The notes under the pieces: generated by a model | Told to the model about the DNA's origin: nothing | What the model saw: only the letters and a program-made list of their open reading frames with translations | Databases searched by the model: none | Made by a program: the position numbers and the translations under genes | From: Bradyrhizobium sp. Ghvi | Lineage (GTDB): Bacteria; Pseudomonadota; Alphaproteobacteria; Rhizobiales; Xanthobacteraceae | Direction: 5' to 3' | Length of the DNA stretch: 64,000 bases | Assembly (NCBI RefSeq): GCF_900115265.1 | Contig: NZ_FOVU01000002.1 | Span: 852,785-916,784, forward strand | Shown: in pieces, positions 1 through 6,727 of the stretch | Layout: every line of letters begins with the position of its first letter | How positions within the stretch are numbered: position 1 is the stretch's first letter

Positions 1-1
1 C

Positions 2-610
2 TCGGCCTATCTAAGGGTGATCGGCCGATCGTCACATGCCGGCGCAAGGCCGGAGGGCGGCATCAATGCCCTCTACGAGCTCTCCCACCAGGTGCTGCAG
101 ATGAAGGATCTGTCCAAGCCCGAGCAGGGCCTGAAGCTGAACTGGACGGTGTCCAAGGCCGGCACCAACCGCAACGTGATCCCGGCCGAAGCCACGGCGC
201 AAGCCGATGCGCGCGCGCTCAAGGTGTCGGATTTCGACGCGCTGGAAAAAACATTGCAGGACAAGATCAAGAATCACCTGCTCCCGGATTCCAAGGTCGA
301 GCTGAAATTCGAGGTGCGCCGTCCCCCGCTCGAGGCCAACGACGCTTCGCGCCGCGTGGCTGCCTACGGCAAGACGATCTATCAGGAGCTCGGCATGTCC
401 ATGAACGTTGCCGAGAAGGCGACGGGCGGCGGCACCGACGCTGCCTTTGCCGCGCTCAAGACCAAGGGCGCCGTGGTCGAGGGCATGGGCCTGTCGGGCT
501 TCGGCGCCCACTCCAACGACGCCGAATATGTCCAGATCAACAGCATCGTGCCGCGTCTTTACCTGACGACACGCATGATCATGGACTTGTCGACCGGCAA
601 GCTGAAATAG
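2..610 (+). CDS. M20-family metallopeptidase, C-terminal part (glutamate carboxypeptidase-like)
   Basis: The reading frame is already open at base 2, so the gene starts outside the window and only about 202 C-terminal residues are seen. The visible part begins in the dimerisation (lid) domain, with the GRSSHAGARPEGG signature of carboxypeptidase G2-like M20 enzymes. It ends in the catalytic domain, with GGGTDAAFAA and a GFGAHSNDAEYV segment that carries the usual C-terminal metal-ligand histidine. By family knowledge this is a zinc-dependent exopeptidase that removes C-terminal glutamate or a similar residue. The stop lies 3 bases from the convergent histidine kinase gene, with no obvious terminator between them. 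Substrate cannot be read from this fragment. Confidence 0.85.
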   Translation, partial: SAYLRVIGRSSHAGARPEGGINALYELSHQVLQMKDLSKPEQGLKLNWTVSKAGTNRNVIPAEATAQADARALKVSDFDALEKTLQDKIKNHLLPDSKVELKFEVRRPPLEANDASRRVAAYGKTIYQELGMSMNVAEKATGGGTDAAFAALKTKGAVVEGMGLSGFGAHSNDAEYVQINSIVPRLYLTTRMIMDLSTGKLK

Positions 611-613
611 CCA

Positions 614-1993
614 TCAGCTTCGAAGAGCGGAGGCGCCCTCCTCCGCCAGCCTGAACCGCAGCGTGAACTCGGCGCCGCCGCCGGGGAGATTGTCCACCAC
701 AACCGTCGCGGCGTGGTCGTCGGCGACGCCGCGCACGATCGAAAGGCCAAGGCCCGCGCCGTCGCTGCGCTGGCGATCCCTGCGCCAGAAACGCTGAAAG
801 ATCAGCTCGCGCTCGGCCTCGGCAACGCCGGGACCGCAGTCGCGCACGCGCACCGAACCGTCCTCACCGACCTCGACGTCGACCGAGGTGTCCCTCGCGG
901 TGAACTTGACGGCGTTTTCGGCGAGGTTGAACACCGCGCGCTGAAGCATTTCGGAATTGCCATGGATCATCACCGGGGCCTCGGCACCCTTGAGTGCGAT
1001 GTCCTTGTGCTGGGCGATCGCGAGCGGCGCGATCGACCCGACCACCTCGGCACAGACGGCGCGCAAGTCCGCGGTCTCGCCCGGATCGAGCACAAGCGTG
1101 TCGAGCTCGGCGATCTCCAGGAGCTGGGCGACGATCCGGCTCATTCCTTCGATATCGTCATGCAGCGCCTGCCGCGCGGCAGTATCGCCGAGCGTTTCGA
1201 TCCGGGTGCGCAGGATCGCGAGTGGCGTGCGCAATTGATGGGCGGCGTCCGCCGTGAACTGGCGTTGCACGCGAAAGCCGTCCTCGAGGCGATCGAGTGC
1301 CTGGTTGACGGCCGTGACGAGCGGCACGATCTCGCGCGGAATCTGCTCCGTCGGCAGGCGAATGTCGGTGCGAGCAGGGCCGATGGCGCTCGCCTTCTCC
1401 GAGGCTTGCCAGAGCGGCGCGATCGCGCGGCGGAAGATGATGATATCGGTGGCGAGCAGGACCAGAAGAATGGGAATAGTGATCCACCCGACCCGGCGGA
1501 AGAAGTTCGATACGATGTCGTCGGTAATGACGTCGCGATGGGACAGGTCTTCCGCCACTTGAATGCGAACCGTAGTGTCACCGATCGTCTGGGTCACGCC
1601 GGCACCGGAAATCGAATCTGATTCGACGCTCCCGGTCTTCTTGTGCGACGAGAACAGCAGCCGACCGTCGGCATCGCGGATGTCGTACTGGTAGCGGCCA
1701 TAGGCTTCCGAATAGAGACCGCGAAGGCTGTCGGGCAGATTGAACGTCACCGTGCCGTCCGGCCGGACAGCGATGCGCTCGGCCAGCGTCTCGGCCTGGG
1801 CTCGCATCGCGGCGCGATGCAGCTGGTCGATCTCTGAGTTCAAAAGCCAGAACAGGACCAGCGGCAGGAAGATCGCAACCACCGCGACCGCGATGATGTG
1901 CAGGAACACGATGCGCGAGATCAGCGATTTGAACGATGGCGACCTCACCCTAGGCCACCGATGGGATCCGTTCTGGGATCCGGTTCGGGCCAC
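614..1993 (-). CDS. Sensor histidine kinase of an OmpR-type two-component system
   Basis: This is a 459-residue inner-membrane kinase. Hydrophobic segments at about 27-51 and 168-187 flank a periplasmic sensor region of about 115 residues. A HAMP-like linker follows, then a HisKA dimerisation domain with phospho-accepting His252 in AAHQLRTPLA. The HATPase domain has the N-box Asn360 (NLAENAVKF), the DCGPG box and the GAGLGLSIV lid. The start is GTG with an AGGAGA ribosome site lying inside the end of the regulator gene, one base upstream, so the two are translationally linked. The architecture matches the TctE/QseC group. The signal sensed is unknown, although two double-glycine peptides are encoded just upstream of the pair. 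Confidence 0.93.
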   Translation of the reverse strand: MARTGSQNGSHRWPRVRSPSFKSLISRIVFLHIIAVAVVAIFLPLVLFWLLNSEIDQLHRAAMRAQAETLAERIAVRPDGTVTFNLPDSLRGLYSEAYGRYQYDIRDADGRLLFSSHKKTGSVESDSISGAGVTQTIGDTTVRIQVAEDLSHRDVITDDIVSNFFRRVGWITIPILLVLLATDIIIFRRAIAPLWQASEKASAIGPARTDIRLPTEQIPREIVPLVTAVNQALDRLEDGFRVQRQFTADAAHQLRTPLAILRTRIETLGDTAARQALHDDIEGMSRIVAQLLEIAELDTLVLDPGETADLRAVCAEVVGSIAPLAIAQHKDIALKGAEAPVMIHGNSEMLQRAVFNLAENAVKFTARDTSVDVEVGEDGSVRVRDCGPGVAEAERELIFQRFWRRDRQRSDGAGLGLSIVRGVADDHAATVVVDNLPGGGAEFTLRFRLAEEGASALRS

Positions 1994-1994
1994 G

Positions 1995-2669
1995 CTATTT
2001 CTCCTCGGCCATCATGTAGCCGACGCCGCGGATGGTGTGGATCACGACCTTGGCGCCATGTTCAGCGAGTTGCTTGCGCAGCCGGGAAACATAGACCTCG
2101 ACCGCATTGGAGGCGACCTCGCCCTCGAGCCCGAAGATGTGATCTTCGACGTTCTTCTTCGACACCACACGCCCCTGCCGGCGCAGCAGGATTTCCAGCA
2201 CCGAGGCCTCGCGCGAGGAGATGATCCGCGGCTTGTCGTCGACGAAGATCTGGCGGCTCTCGGTGTCGTAGACGAGATTGGCGAGCCGCAGCGATCGGCC
2301 GAGCAATTGGCCCGGACGGCGCAGGATCGCCTCGAGCCGCGCCACCAGCTCCTCCATGGCGAACGGTTTTGCGAGGTAGTCGTCGGCGCCGCTGCGCAGG
2401 CCGTTGACGCGATCCTGCAGCCCGCCGCGCGCGGTCAGCACCAGCACCGGCAGCGGCTCCATCTGCCGTCGCAGTTCGCGCAGCACCGACAGGCCGTCAC
2501 CGTCGGGCAGGCCGAGGTCGAGGATCATCGCGGCATAGCCGACATTGTGCACCGCCTGGCGCGCCTCCTCGGCGCTGGCAACGATATCGCTCTCGTAGCC
2601 CGCCCCCGCCAGTCCGCTGGCCACGAGCCGCGAGAGCTCGGCATTGTCTTCGACGATCAGAAGGCGCAT
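1995..2669 (-). CDS. OmpR/PhoB-family response regulator
   Basis: The product has 224 residues. The receiver domain starts at MRLLIVEDN and has acidic residues Glu7 and Asp8, phospho-acceptor Asp51 (LDLGLPDGD), Thr79 and Lys101 (AKPF). A winged-helix DNA-binding domain follows (about 125-222), ending in the family-typical VSRLRKQL and IRGVGYMM motifs. An upstream extension of the frame to 2861 is open but does not look like protein, so the ATG at 2669 directly before the receiver fold is chosen. The gene is first in a two-gene operon with the kinase. It probably binds direct repeats near its own promoter in the 300-base gap upstream, but I could not identify them by eye. Confidence 0.93.
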   Translation of the reverse strand: MRLLIVEDNAELSRLVASGLAGAGYESDIVASAEEARQAVHNVGYAAMILDLGLPDGDGLSVLRELRRQMEPLPVLVLTARGGLQDRVNGLRSGADDYLAKPFAMEELVARLEAILRRPGQLLGRSLRLANLVYDTESRQIFVDDKPRIISSREASVLEILLRRQGRVVSKKNVEDHIFGLEGEVASNAVEVYVSRLRKQLAEHGAKVVIHTIRGVGYMMAEEK

Positions 2670-2969
2670 CGCATTCCCGGCCGGATGTTCCGGTGTCATC
2701 CTACGGCTTAGACCGCATCCGCGCTCTCTTCCACCATTCGGGGTGCCCCCGCCAGCGAAAAAGCGCTCGACCGATGCTCGCCCGCCGTTGTCAGCTCCAT
2801 GTAAGTCAACCGGACTGGCCTGATCGAGCACCTGTCCACAGCACGCAGCCTTGCGGACCATCAGCTCCTTGTTCTGGAGAACAGAGGAAACCTGCGAGCC
2901 GGGCCGAAAATGAAAGAGGCCGCCAACCGAGGCGGCCTCTCCTGTCGCAAGCGAGTTTGGAGAACGGGA
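2670..2969. other. Intergenic region between regulator gene and peptide gene
   Basis: This stretch of about 300 bases separates two minus-strand units. It holds the terminator of the peptide unit at 2915-2940 and must contain the promoter of the regulator-kinase operon. Open frames crossing it on both strands show no recognisable protein and are treated as chance. Confidence 0.5.
2915..2940 (-). terminator. Rho-independent terminator of the double-glycine peptide unit
   Basis: A perfect 10-base-pair stem (2915-2924 with 2931-2940) closes a 6-base loop. It is followed on the minus strand by TTTCATTTT. It lies 30 bases past the stop of the 75-residue peptide gene and separates that transcript from the downstream regulator-kinase operon. 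Confidence 0.85.
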
Positions 2970-3197
2970 TCAGAGCGGCGGCTGGCCAGGTCCCGAGCCC
3001 GGGCCGAACGGGCCGCGCAGGTTGCCAGGGCCCTGCAAGCCACCAAAGATCAGGCCGCCGACCCACTCGACGGCGCCCTTGATGGCGCTGCCGATGGCGC
3101 GGAAGGCGTCGCCGAGCCAATTGCCACCGACGATCATTTCAAGCTCCGCATCCGTCAGTTCTATGATGTCCGATTTTCCATGTTCCAGGTTCAGCAT
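2970..3197 (-). CDS. Small peptide with double-glycine leader, bacteriocin-like
   Basis: The 75-residue product begins with a 25-residue leader ending in LTDAELEMIVGG. This is the acidic ELxDxELxxVxGG pattern of leaders cut after Gly-Gly by peptidase-containing ABC exporters. The predicted mature part (about 50 residues) has an amphipathic, glycine-punctuated segment (NWLGDAFRAIGSAIKG, then a GLIFG GxxxG motif) and a Gly/Pro-rich tail. GxxxG segments are typical of two-peptide (class IIb) bacteriocins. A clear ribosome site (AGGAG) sits 8 bases before the ATG. A second leader peptide gene lies 51 bases upstream on the same strand and a terminator follows. No exporter or immunity gene is visible nearby. 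The bacteriocin or signalling role is inferred from the leader only. Confidence 0.72.
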   Translation of the reverse strand: MLNLEHGKSDIIELTDAELEMIVGGNWLGDAFRAIGSAIKGAVEWVGGLIFGGLQGPGNLRGPFGPGSGPGQPPL

Positions 3198-3248
3198 TGT
3201 GGTCGCTCCTGTTCAGATTGTGTGTGTGTCAGAAATGTTGGGGGGGGC

Positions 3249-3428
3249 TTAGCCGTGATAGATGCCACCAGGCAGCCAGGGGTTCGGGCCCATGGGCTGA
3301 TGGGTGGTGATCTTTCCATTCACAATCCACGGGCCGATGCAGCCGCCGTCGTCCATGAAGCCGCCGCACACGGCATCCAGTTCACGCTCGTCCAGCTCTT
3401 TGTGCTTCCGATTGCTCTGCTCAGTCAT
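3249..3428 (-). CDS. Small peptide with double-glycine leader, second of a pair
   Basis: The product is 59 residues from the ATG at 3428, which has GGGAG just upstream. The frame stays open to 3620, but the extra residues look random. The leader of about 23 residues ends in KELDERELDAVCGG, which has the same acidic pattern and Gly-Gly end as its neighbour, with an unusual Cys two residues before the cut. The predicted 36-residue mature part contains one more Cys, three Trp/Tyr residues and many Gly and Pro, and resembles nothing I recognise. The spacing to the next peptide gene suggests one transcript for both. Function is unknown; export through a C39-peptidase ABC transporter is inferred from the leader. 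Confidence 0.7.
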   Translation of the reverse strand: MTEQSNRKHKELDERELDAVCGGFMDDGGCIGPWIVNGKITTHQPMGPNPWLPGGIYHG

Positions 3429-3766
3429 GTGTGTCTCCCGTTCTGGGAGGGGCCGCCCCCTCTCATCTTGTGATCGCAGGTGTATCGTGAGCCGTTCGTT
3501 TGCACTGTGATACGCATCACGCAGGCAAACGAGCGGCTCTTGAGCTGTTGTCCCGTCACACTGCGGAGGCACAGCGCAGTTTCGCCATCGGCTCACACCG
3601 GCGACACAATGCATTTGCATCCGCTTCCTGGGGCGAACGGATCGGACGACTTGCGACGAGTTCGTCGCAGTTTGACCCGATTGGTCGAGCCCGCGGTCCT
3701 TTCACTCGCGAGCACTCGTAGATTGCTATAAACAAGCCATTGCACGACAGCCTGCAGCGAGGTCCG
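3429..3766. other. Intergenic region with nested palindrome, between divergent genes
   Basis: This gap of 338 bases lies between the peptide genes (minus) and an ABC binding protein (plus). It holds the nested inverted repeat at 3489-3539. I see no convincing gene in it; short open frames on both strands have no protein-like features. Confidence 0.5.
3489..3539. promoter_or_regulatory. Nested palindrome with CRP/FNR-like core upstream of the peptide genes
   Basis: Outer arms 3489-3503 and 3525-3539 are 15-base inverted repeats with a single G-T mismatch. Inside them, 3507-3520 reads GTGATACGCATCAC. With flanking bases this gives TGTGA-N6-TCACG, one base from the CRP consensus TGTGA-N6-TCACA. 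It lies 61-111 bases before the start of the 59-residue peptide. It could be an operator, an RNA hairpin in the leader, or both. The arms are not followed by a T-run, so a plain terminator is less likely. Confidence 0.55.
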
Positions 3767-4738
3767 GTGAGACGACGCGGATTTGTTGGGTTTGCTATAG
3801 CAGCATTGGCTTGGCCGCTTGTTGCCCGCGCCCAAAAGCAGGGTGCAACGCCGCGCGTGATCCAATTGGGACCGGTCAACATTCCTGGACAGATTGACAG
3901 AACGAGAGAGCTTCTGGCCGAACTTGGTTACGTTGAAGGGCGGAATATTCAGCTTGAATTTCGCAACACGGCTGGGAATGCCGACGCGCTGCCTGCCCTC
4001 GCAGAGGAAATCGTGCGAAAGGACCGAGCGGACGTAATCATCGCGATCAGCACGCCTGCTGCTCTGGCGGCGTACAAGGCAACTCAGACAATTCCTATCG
4101 TGGCCTTTGCCGCAGTTGATCCAGTCGCGTCCGGACTGGCGGAGAGCCTCGCTCGTCCGGGGCACAACGTGACCGGCATTGCCGTTTTCTCCGAAGAAAC
4201 CACCGTCAAGCGGGTCGAGCTAATGCGGGAGGTTCTTCCGCGGGCCGTTCACCTTGGAACTGTGACGACAAAACTCACGAGCGGCGCAACGAGCCTTACG
4301 CCCGTTTTGGAGACCGGCCGGAAGCTAGGATTCGCGGTTGAAGCGATCAACATCGATGATCCCGCCAATATCGCGAAGATCCTCAGCCCGGAAATCCTCG
4401 CCCGATTTGACGGGCTTGTTTTTGTTCCGGATGTCATACTCAGTGCTCACATGGCCGAAGTCATTGAGGTGGTTGGCCTCAGCAAAATACCTGCAATATT
4501 TGCTGCGCCGGATTGGGTCGCCAATGGCGGCCTCATGTCGTTTGGGCCCGATTTTGCAGATGCAATGCGTCATTTGATTGCACAAGTTGATCGCGTTCTG
4601 AAAGGCGCAAAGCCAGGCGACTTGCCTTTCGAACGGCCCACCAAGTTCGATCTCAGGATCAATCTGCGGATCGCCAAGGCTCTGGGTCTCGAATTGTCTC
4701 CAACCCTCCTCGCCCGCGCCGACGAAGTGATTGAATAG
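3767..4738 (+). CDS. Orphan ABC-type substrate-binding protein (PF04392 type)
   Basis: The product is 323 residues if the GTG at 3767 is used; a TTG at 3740 is also in frame. The GTG puts an RRR-containing export signal at the N-terminus, ending in ARAQ, as is usual in this family, and has GCGAGG upstream. The rest is the two-lobed periplasmic fold of the ABC_sub_bind family. Family motifs include ELGYVEGRNIQLEFR, the VIIAISTPAALAA strand and ASGLAESLARPGHNVTG. Such proteins are very abundant in Bradyrhizobium and often lack partner genes, as here. The substrate is unknown. Base composition is clearly less GC-rich than the neighbours, suggesting recent acquisition. Confidence 0.85.
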   Translation: MRRRGFVGFAIAALAWPLVARAQKQGATPRVIQLGPVNIPGQIDRTRELLAELGYVEGRNIQLEFRNTAGNADALPALAEEIVRKDRADVIIAISTPAALAAYKATQTIPIVAFAAVDPVASGLAESLARPGHNVTGIAVFSEETTVKRVELMREVLPRAVHLGTVTTKLTSGATSLTPVLETGRKLGFAVEAINIDDPANIAKILSPEILARFDGLVFVPDVILSAHMAEVIEVVGLSKIPAIFAAPDWVANGGLMSFGPDFADAMRHLIAQVDRVLKGAKPGDLPFERPTKFDLRINLRIAKALGLELSPTLLARADEVIE

Positions 4739-4803
4739 CCAGAAATGGAATGTCTGTTTGAGTCCGTCTCTCGTTGCCCAGCAAAGGGGCAATGCTAACC
4801 GCG

Positions 4804-5160
4804 CTAATCGTGCACGGGACGCTGCCTCTGAAAAGCGGCTCTCAGCTCAGCGCATTGCTCGCTCGTAGCGCCCTGCCCCGCCTCTGCCCGGCTTGTCGGC
4901 AAGTCCATGTAAGCAATCGGCTCATCGAACTGGCTCACCGTAAAGTCGTATCGCCGTCCATCGATCCGATTGTAGAAATGATCGCCAGCCGGCAGTGGTG
5001 TCTTCAGCAAGTCGCCGCCGAAGAGTTCGTGAACGAGCAATGCCGTGACGTTGCATTGTCCGGCCGCTGGATTGTCTGGTGTCCATTGCCTAGCCGTCGA
5101 CAACGACCATGCCTTGCGGAGCACTCGTTGAACCTCGTCGGGATCGAAGCTCATCATCAC
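4804..5160 (-). CDS. YunG-like protein
   Basis: The product is at most 118 residues. Three consecutive ATG codons open the frame, so the start may be 5160, 5157 or 5154. The sequence resembles the small YunG family: an N-terminal helix leading to a WSLSTARQW segment, then GQCNVTALLVHELFGGDLL with a Cys and His in a papain-like order, and a later HFYNRIDG segment. The order Cys...His...Asp/Asn hints at a cysteine peptidase-like fold, but this is inference. It is convergent with the ABC binding protein gene and separated by a terminator from the TRAP binding protein gene behind it. It belongs to the lower-GC stretch. Confidence 0.6.
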   Translation of the reverse strand: MMMSFDPDEVQRVLRKAWSLSTARQWTPDNPAAGQCNVTALLVHELFGGDLLKTPLPAGDHFYNRIDGRRYDFTVSQFDEPIAYMDLPTSRAEAGQGATSEQCAELRAAFQRQRPVHD

Positions 5161-5190
5161 TTCCTGTCCGTGGGGTACGCCATGACAAAA

Positions 5191-5212
5191 CCCCGGAGCC
5201 TGCGCTCCGGGG
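5191..5212 (-). terminator. Rho-independent terminator of TRAP binding protein 2
   Basis: A perfect 9-base-pair GC-rich stem (5191-5199 with 5204-5212) has a 4-base loop and is followed on the minus strand by TTTTG. It sits 24 bases after the stop of the 362-residue binding protein. Confidence 0.88.
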
Positions 5213-5235
5213 CCAAAATCGCGAGACCGACGCCC

Positions 5236-6324
5236 TCAGCTCTGCGCGTGACGCGCCATGAAGCTGTCGTAGGCGAGCTCGGCCACCTGGAACCACGCAT
5301 AGTCGTTGTTCGAGAAGGTCGTCAGCGACTCGTAGACCTTCTTGAAGTTCGGGTTGGTGCTGGCGATCTCGCTGTGCAGCTCCTTCGCCGCCTTGAACGA
5401 GGCCTCCATAACTTCCGGCGGGAAGGCATGCAGCTTTGTACCGCCAGCGAGCAAGCGGCGCAGCGCCTGCGGATTGGCTTGATCGTACTTGGCCATCATC
5501 CAGTTGTTGGACATGTGGCCAGCCTGCTCGAGAACCGATTGATAGTATTTCGGCAGGGCGTTCCACTTATCGAGATTGACGAAAGCGAGCAGTATCGGAC
5601 CGCCCTCCCACCATCCCGGATAGTAGTAGTGCGGCGCGACCTTGTAGAAGCCGAGCTTCTCGTCGTCATAGGGGCCGACCCACTCAGCGCCGTCGATCGT
5701 ACCCTTTTCGAGCGCGGGATAGATGTCGCCGCCGGCGATCTGCTGCGGCACCGCACCGAGCTTGGCCAGCACCTTTCCAGCGAAGCCACCGATGCGGAAC
5801 TTCAGTCCCTTCAGGTCATTGACCGTCTTGATCTCCTTGCGGAACCAGCCGCCCATCTGGCAGCCGGTGTTGCCGGCCAGCAGCGAGGTGACGTTGTAGC
5901 TCTTGTAGAACTCGTTGAGGACTTCCTTGCCGCCGCCCAGCATGTACCAGGCCTGGTTGACACGCATATTGGGACCGAAGGGCACCGACGAACCGAAGGT
6001 GAAGGTCGGGTCCTTGCCGAAATAGTAGTAGGAGGCGGTGTGGCCGATTTCGCAAGTGCCGTTCTGCACGGCGTCCAGCACTTGAAGGCCCGGCACGATT
6101 TCGCCACCGGCGAAGGTCTGGATTTGGAATTTGTTGTCGGTCGCCTCGGCCACAGCCTTGGCCATCATCTCGGCGCCTCCATAGAGCGTGTCGAGCGATT
6201 TCGGCCAGCTCGTCGGCATGCGCCATTTGATTTCCGGCATCGATTGCGCGATCGCCGGAGCCGCGAGCGTGGCAGCACCGGCCGCACCAAGTCCTGTGAC
6301 TTTGATGAAGTCTCTTCTCTTCAT
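5236..6324 (-). CDS. TRAP transporter substrate-binding protein, TakP-like (copy 2)
   Basis: This 362-residue periplasmic protein has a twin-arginine-type signal (MKRRDFIK ... APAIAQ, cut near residue 27). The body matches the DctP family and closely the alpha-keto-acid binder TakP of Rhodobacter, with shared blocks TFAGGEIVPGLQ, GNTGCQMGGWFRKEI (Arg that contacts the substrate carboxylate), GDIYPALEKGTIDGAEWVGPYDDEKLGF and the final YDSFM. The likely ligand is therefore a 2-oxo or related carboxylic acid. No DctQ or DctM membrane subunit lies nearby, so it must work with one encoded elsewhere. It is a tandem paralogue of the next gene upstream, with its own terminator. Confidence 0.92.
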   Translation of the reverse strand: MKRRDFIKVTGLGAAGAATLAAPAIAQSMPEIKWRMPTSWPKSLDTLYGGAEMMAKAVAEATDNKFQIQTFAGGEIVPGLQVLDAVQNGTCEIGHTASYYYFGKDPTFTFGSSVPFGPNMRVNQAWYMLGGGKEVLNEFYKSYNVTSLLAGNTGCQMGGWFRKEIKTVNDLKGLKFRIGGFAGKVLAKLGAVPQQIAGGDIYPALEKGTIDGAEWVGPYDDEKLGFYKVAPHYYYPGWWEGGPILLAFVNLDKWNALPKYYQSVLEQAGHMSNNWMMAKYDQANPQALRRLLAGGTKLHAFPPEVMEASFKAAKELHSEIASTNPNFKKVYESLTTFSNNDYAWFQVAELAYDSFMARHAQS

Positions 6325-6436
6325 GATGTCCTGCCCTGATGGGTTGTGATTGTGAGCCTTCTTGCCGAGGCTTGGAGCGCAGCATGACCCAAGGTTTCAG
6401 GGATTTCCACCGTGATCGCACTGCGGCAAAGAAAAA

Positions 6437-6462
6437 GCCCGGCCTCGCGAGCGGGGCCGGGC
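6437..6462 (-). terminator. Second copy of a strong rho-independent terminator
   Basis: A 12-base-pair stem (6437-6448 with 6451-6462, one G-T pair) closes on a 2-base loop with TTTTTCTTT after it on the minus strand. Stem and tail are almost the same as at 6674-6699, as if the terminator had been duplicated with the binding protein gene. Confidence 0.85.
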
Positions 6463-6673
6463 CATTTCGTCCTACGACTTAAGCCGTAGACCCGTACGCG
6501 CCGAAGCTCTTCGTCAAACGATTTACGCCGCGACAGGATTTCGGATTAAGCGATCATGAGACCATGCCCCTGTTTTGCCCGACGTGTCAATCGAGCCTGG
6601 GAGAGCCTGCCTCTACTGTGCATGGGGTTGTTTTGCGGATTTTGAATGTGCCCGTCACGGCGCTCATGAAAAA

Positions 6674-6699
6674 GCCCGGCCTCGTGAACGAGGCCGGGC
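6674..6699 (-). terminator. Rho-independent terminator of TRAP binding protein 1
   Basis: A perfect 12-base-pair stem (6674-6685 with 6688-6699) is followed by TTTTTCATG on the minus strand. It starts 29 bases after the stop of the 363-residue binding protein. Confidence 0.88.
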
Positions 6700-6727
6700 C
6701 ATTCGGTCTGACGGCGTGAGCCGAAGA

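Larger units (their letters stand above)
6325..6727. other. Intergenic region between the two TRAP binding protein genes
   Basis: About 400 bases with no gene. It contains two nearly identical strong terminators (6437-6462 and 6674-6699) about 237 bases apart. Between them, 6560-6637 holds a block starting CCATGCCCC and ending GCATGGGGTTGTTTTGC that resembles a repeat I associate with Bradyrhizobium intergenic regions. The promoter for copy 2 must lie at its left end. Confidence 0.45.

Noticed and set aside
2693..3082. Plus-strand frame across the regulator-peptide gap
   Set aside because: It crosses the terminator and the 75-residue peptide gene on the other strand and has an Arg/Pro/Ser-rich random composition.
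4774..4792. Terminator between the orphan binding protein and YunG-like genes
   Set aside because: Only a 6-base stem (TTGCCC/GGGCAA) without a T-run on either strand.
4774..6339. 521-codon open frame on the plus strand opposite the YunG-like and TRAP genes
   Set aside because: It runs through two unrelated minus-strand genes and a terminator; no domain is visible.
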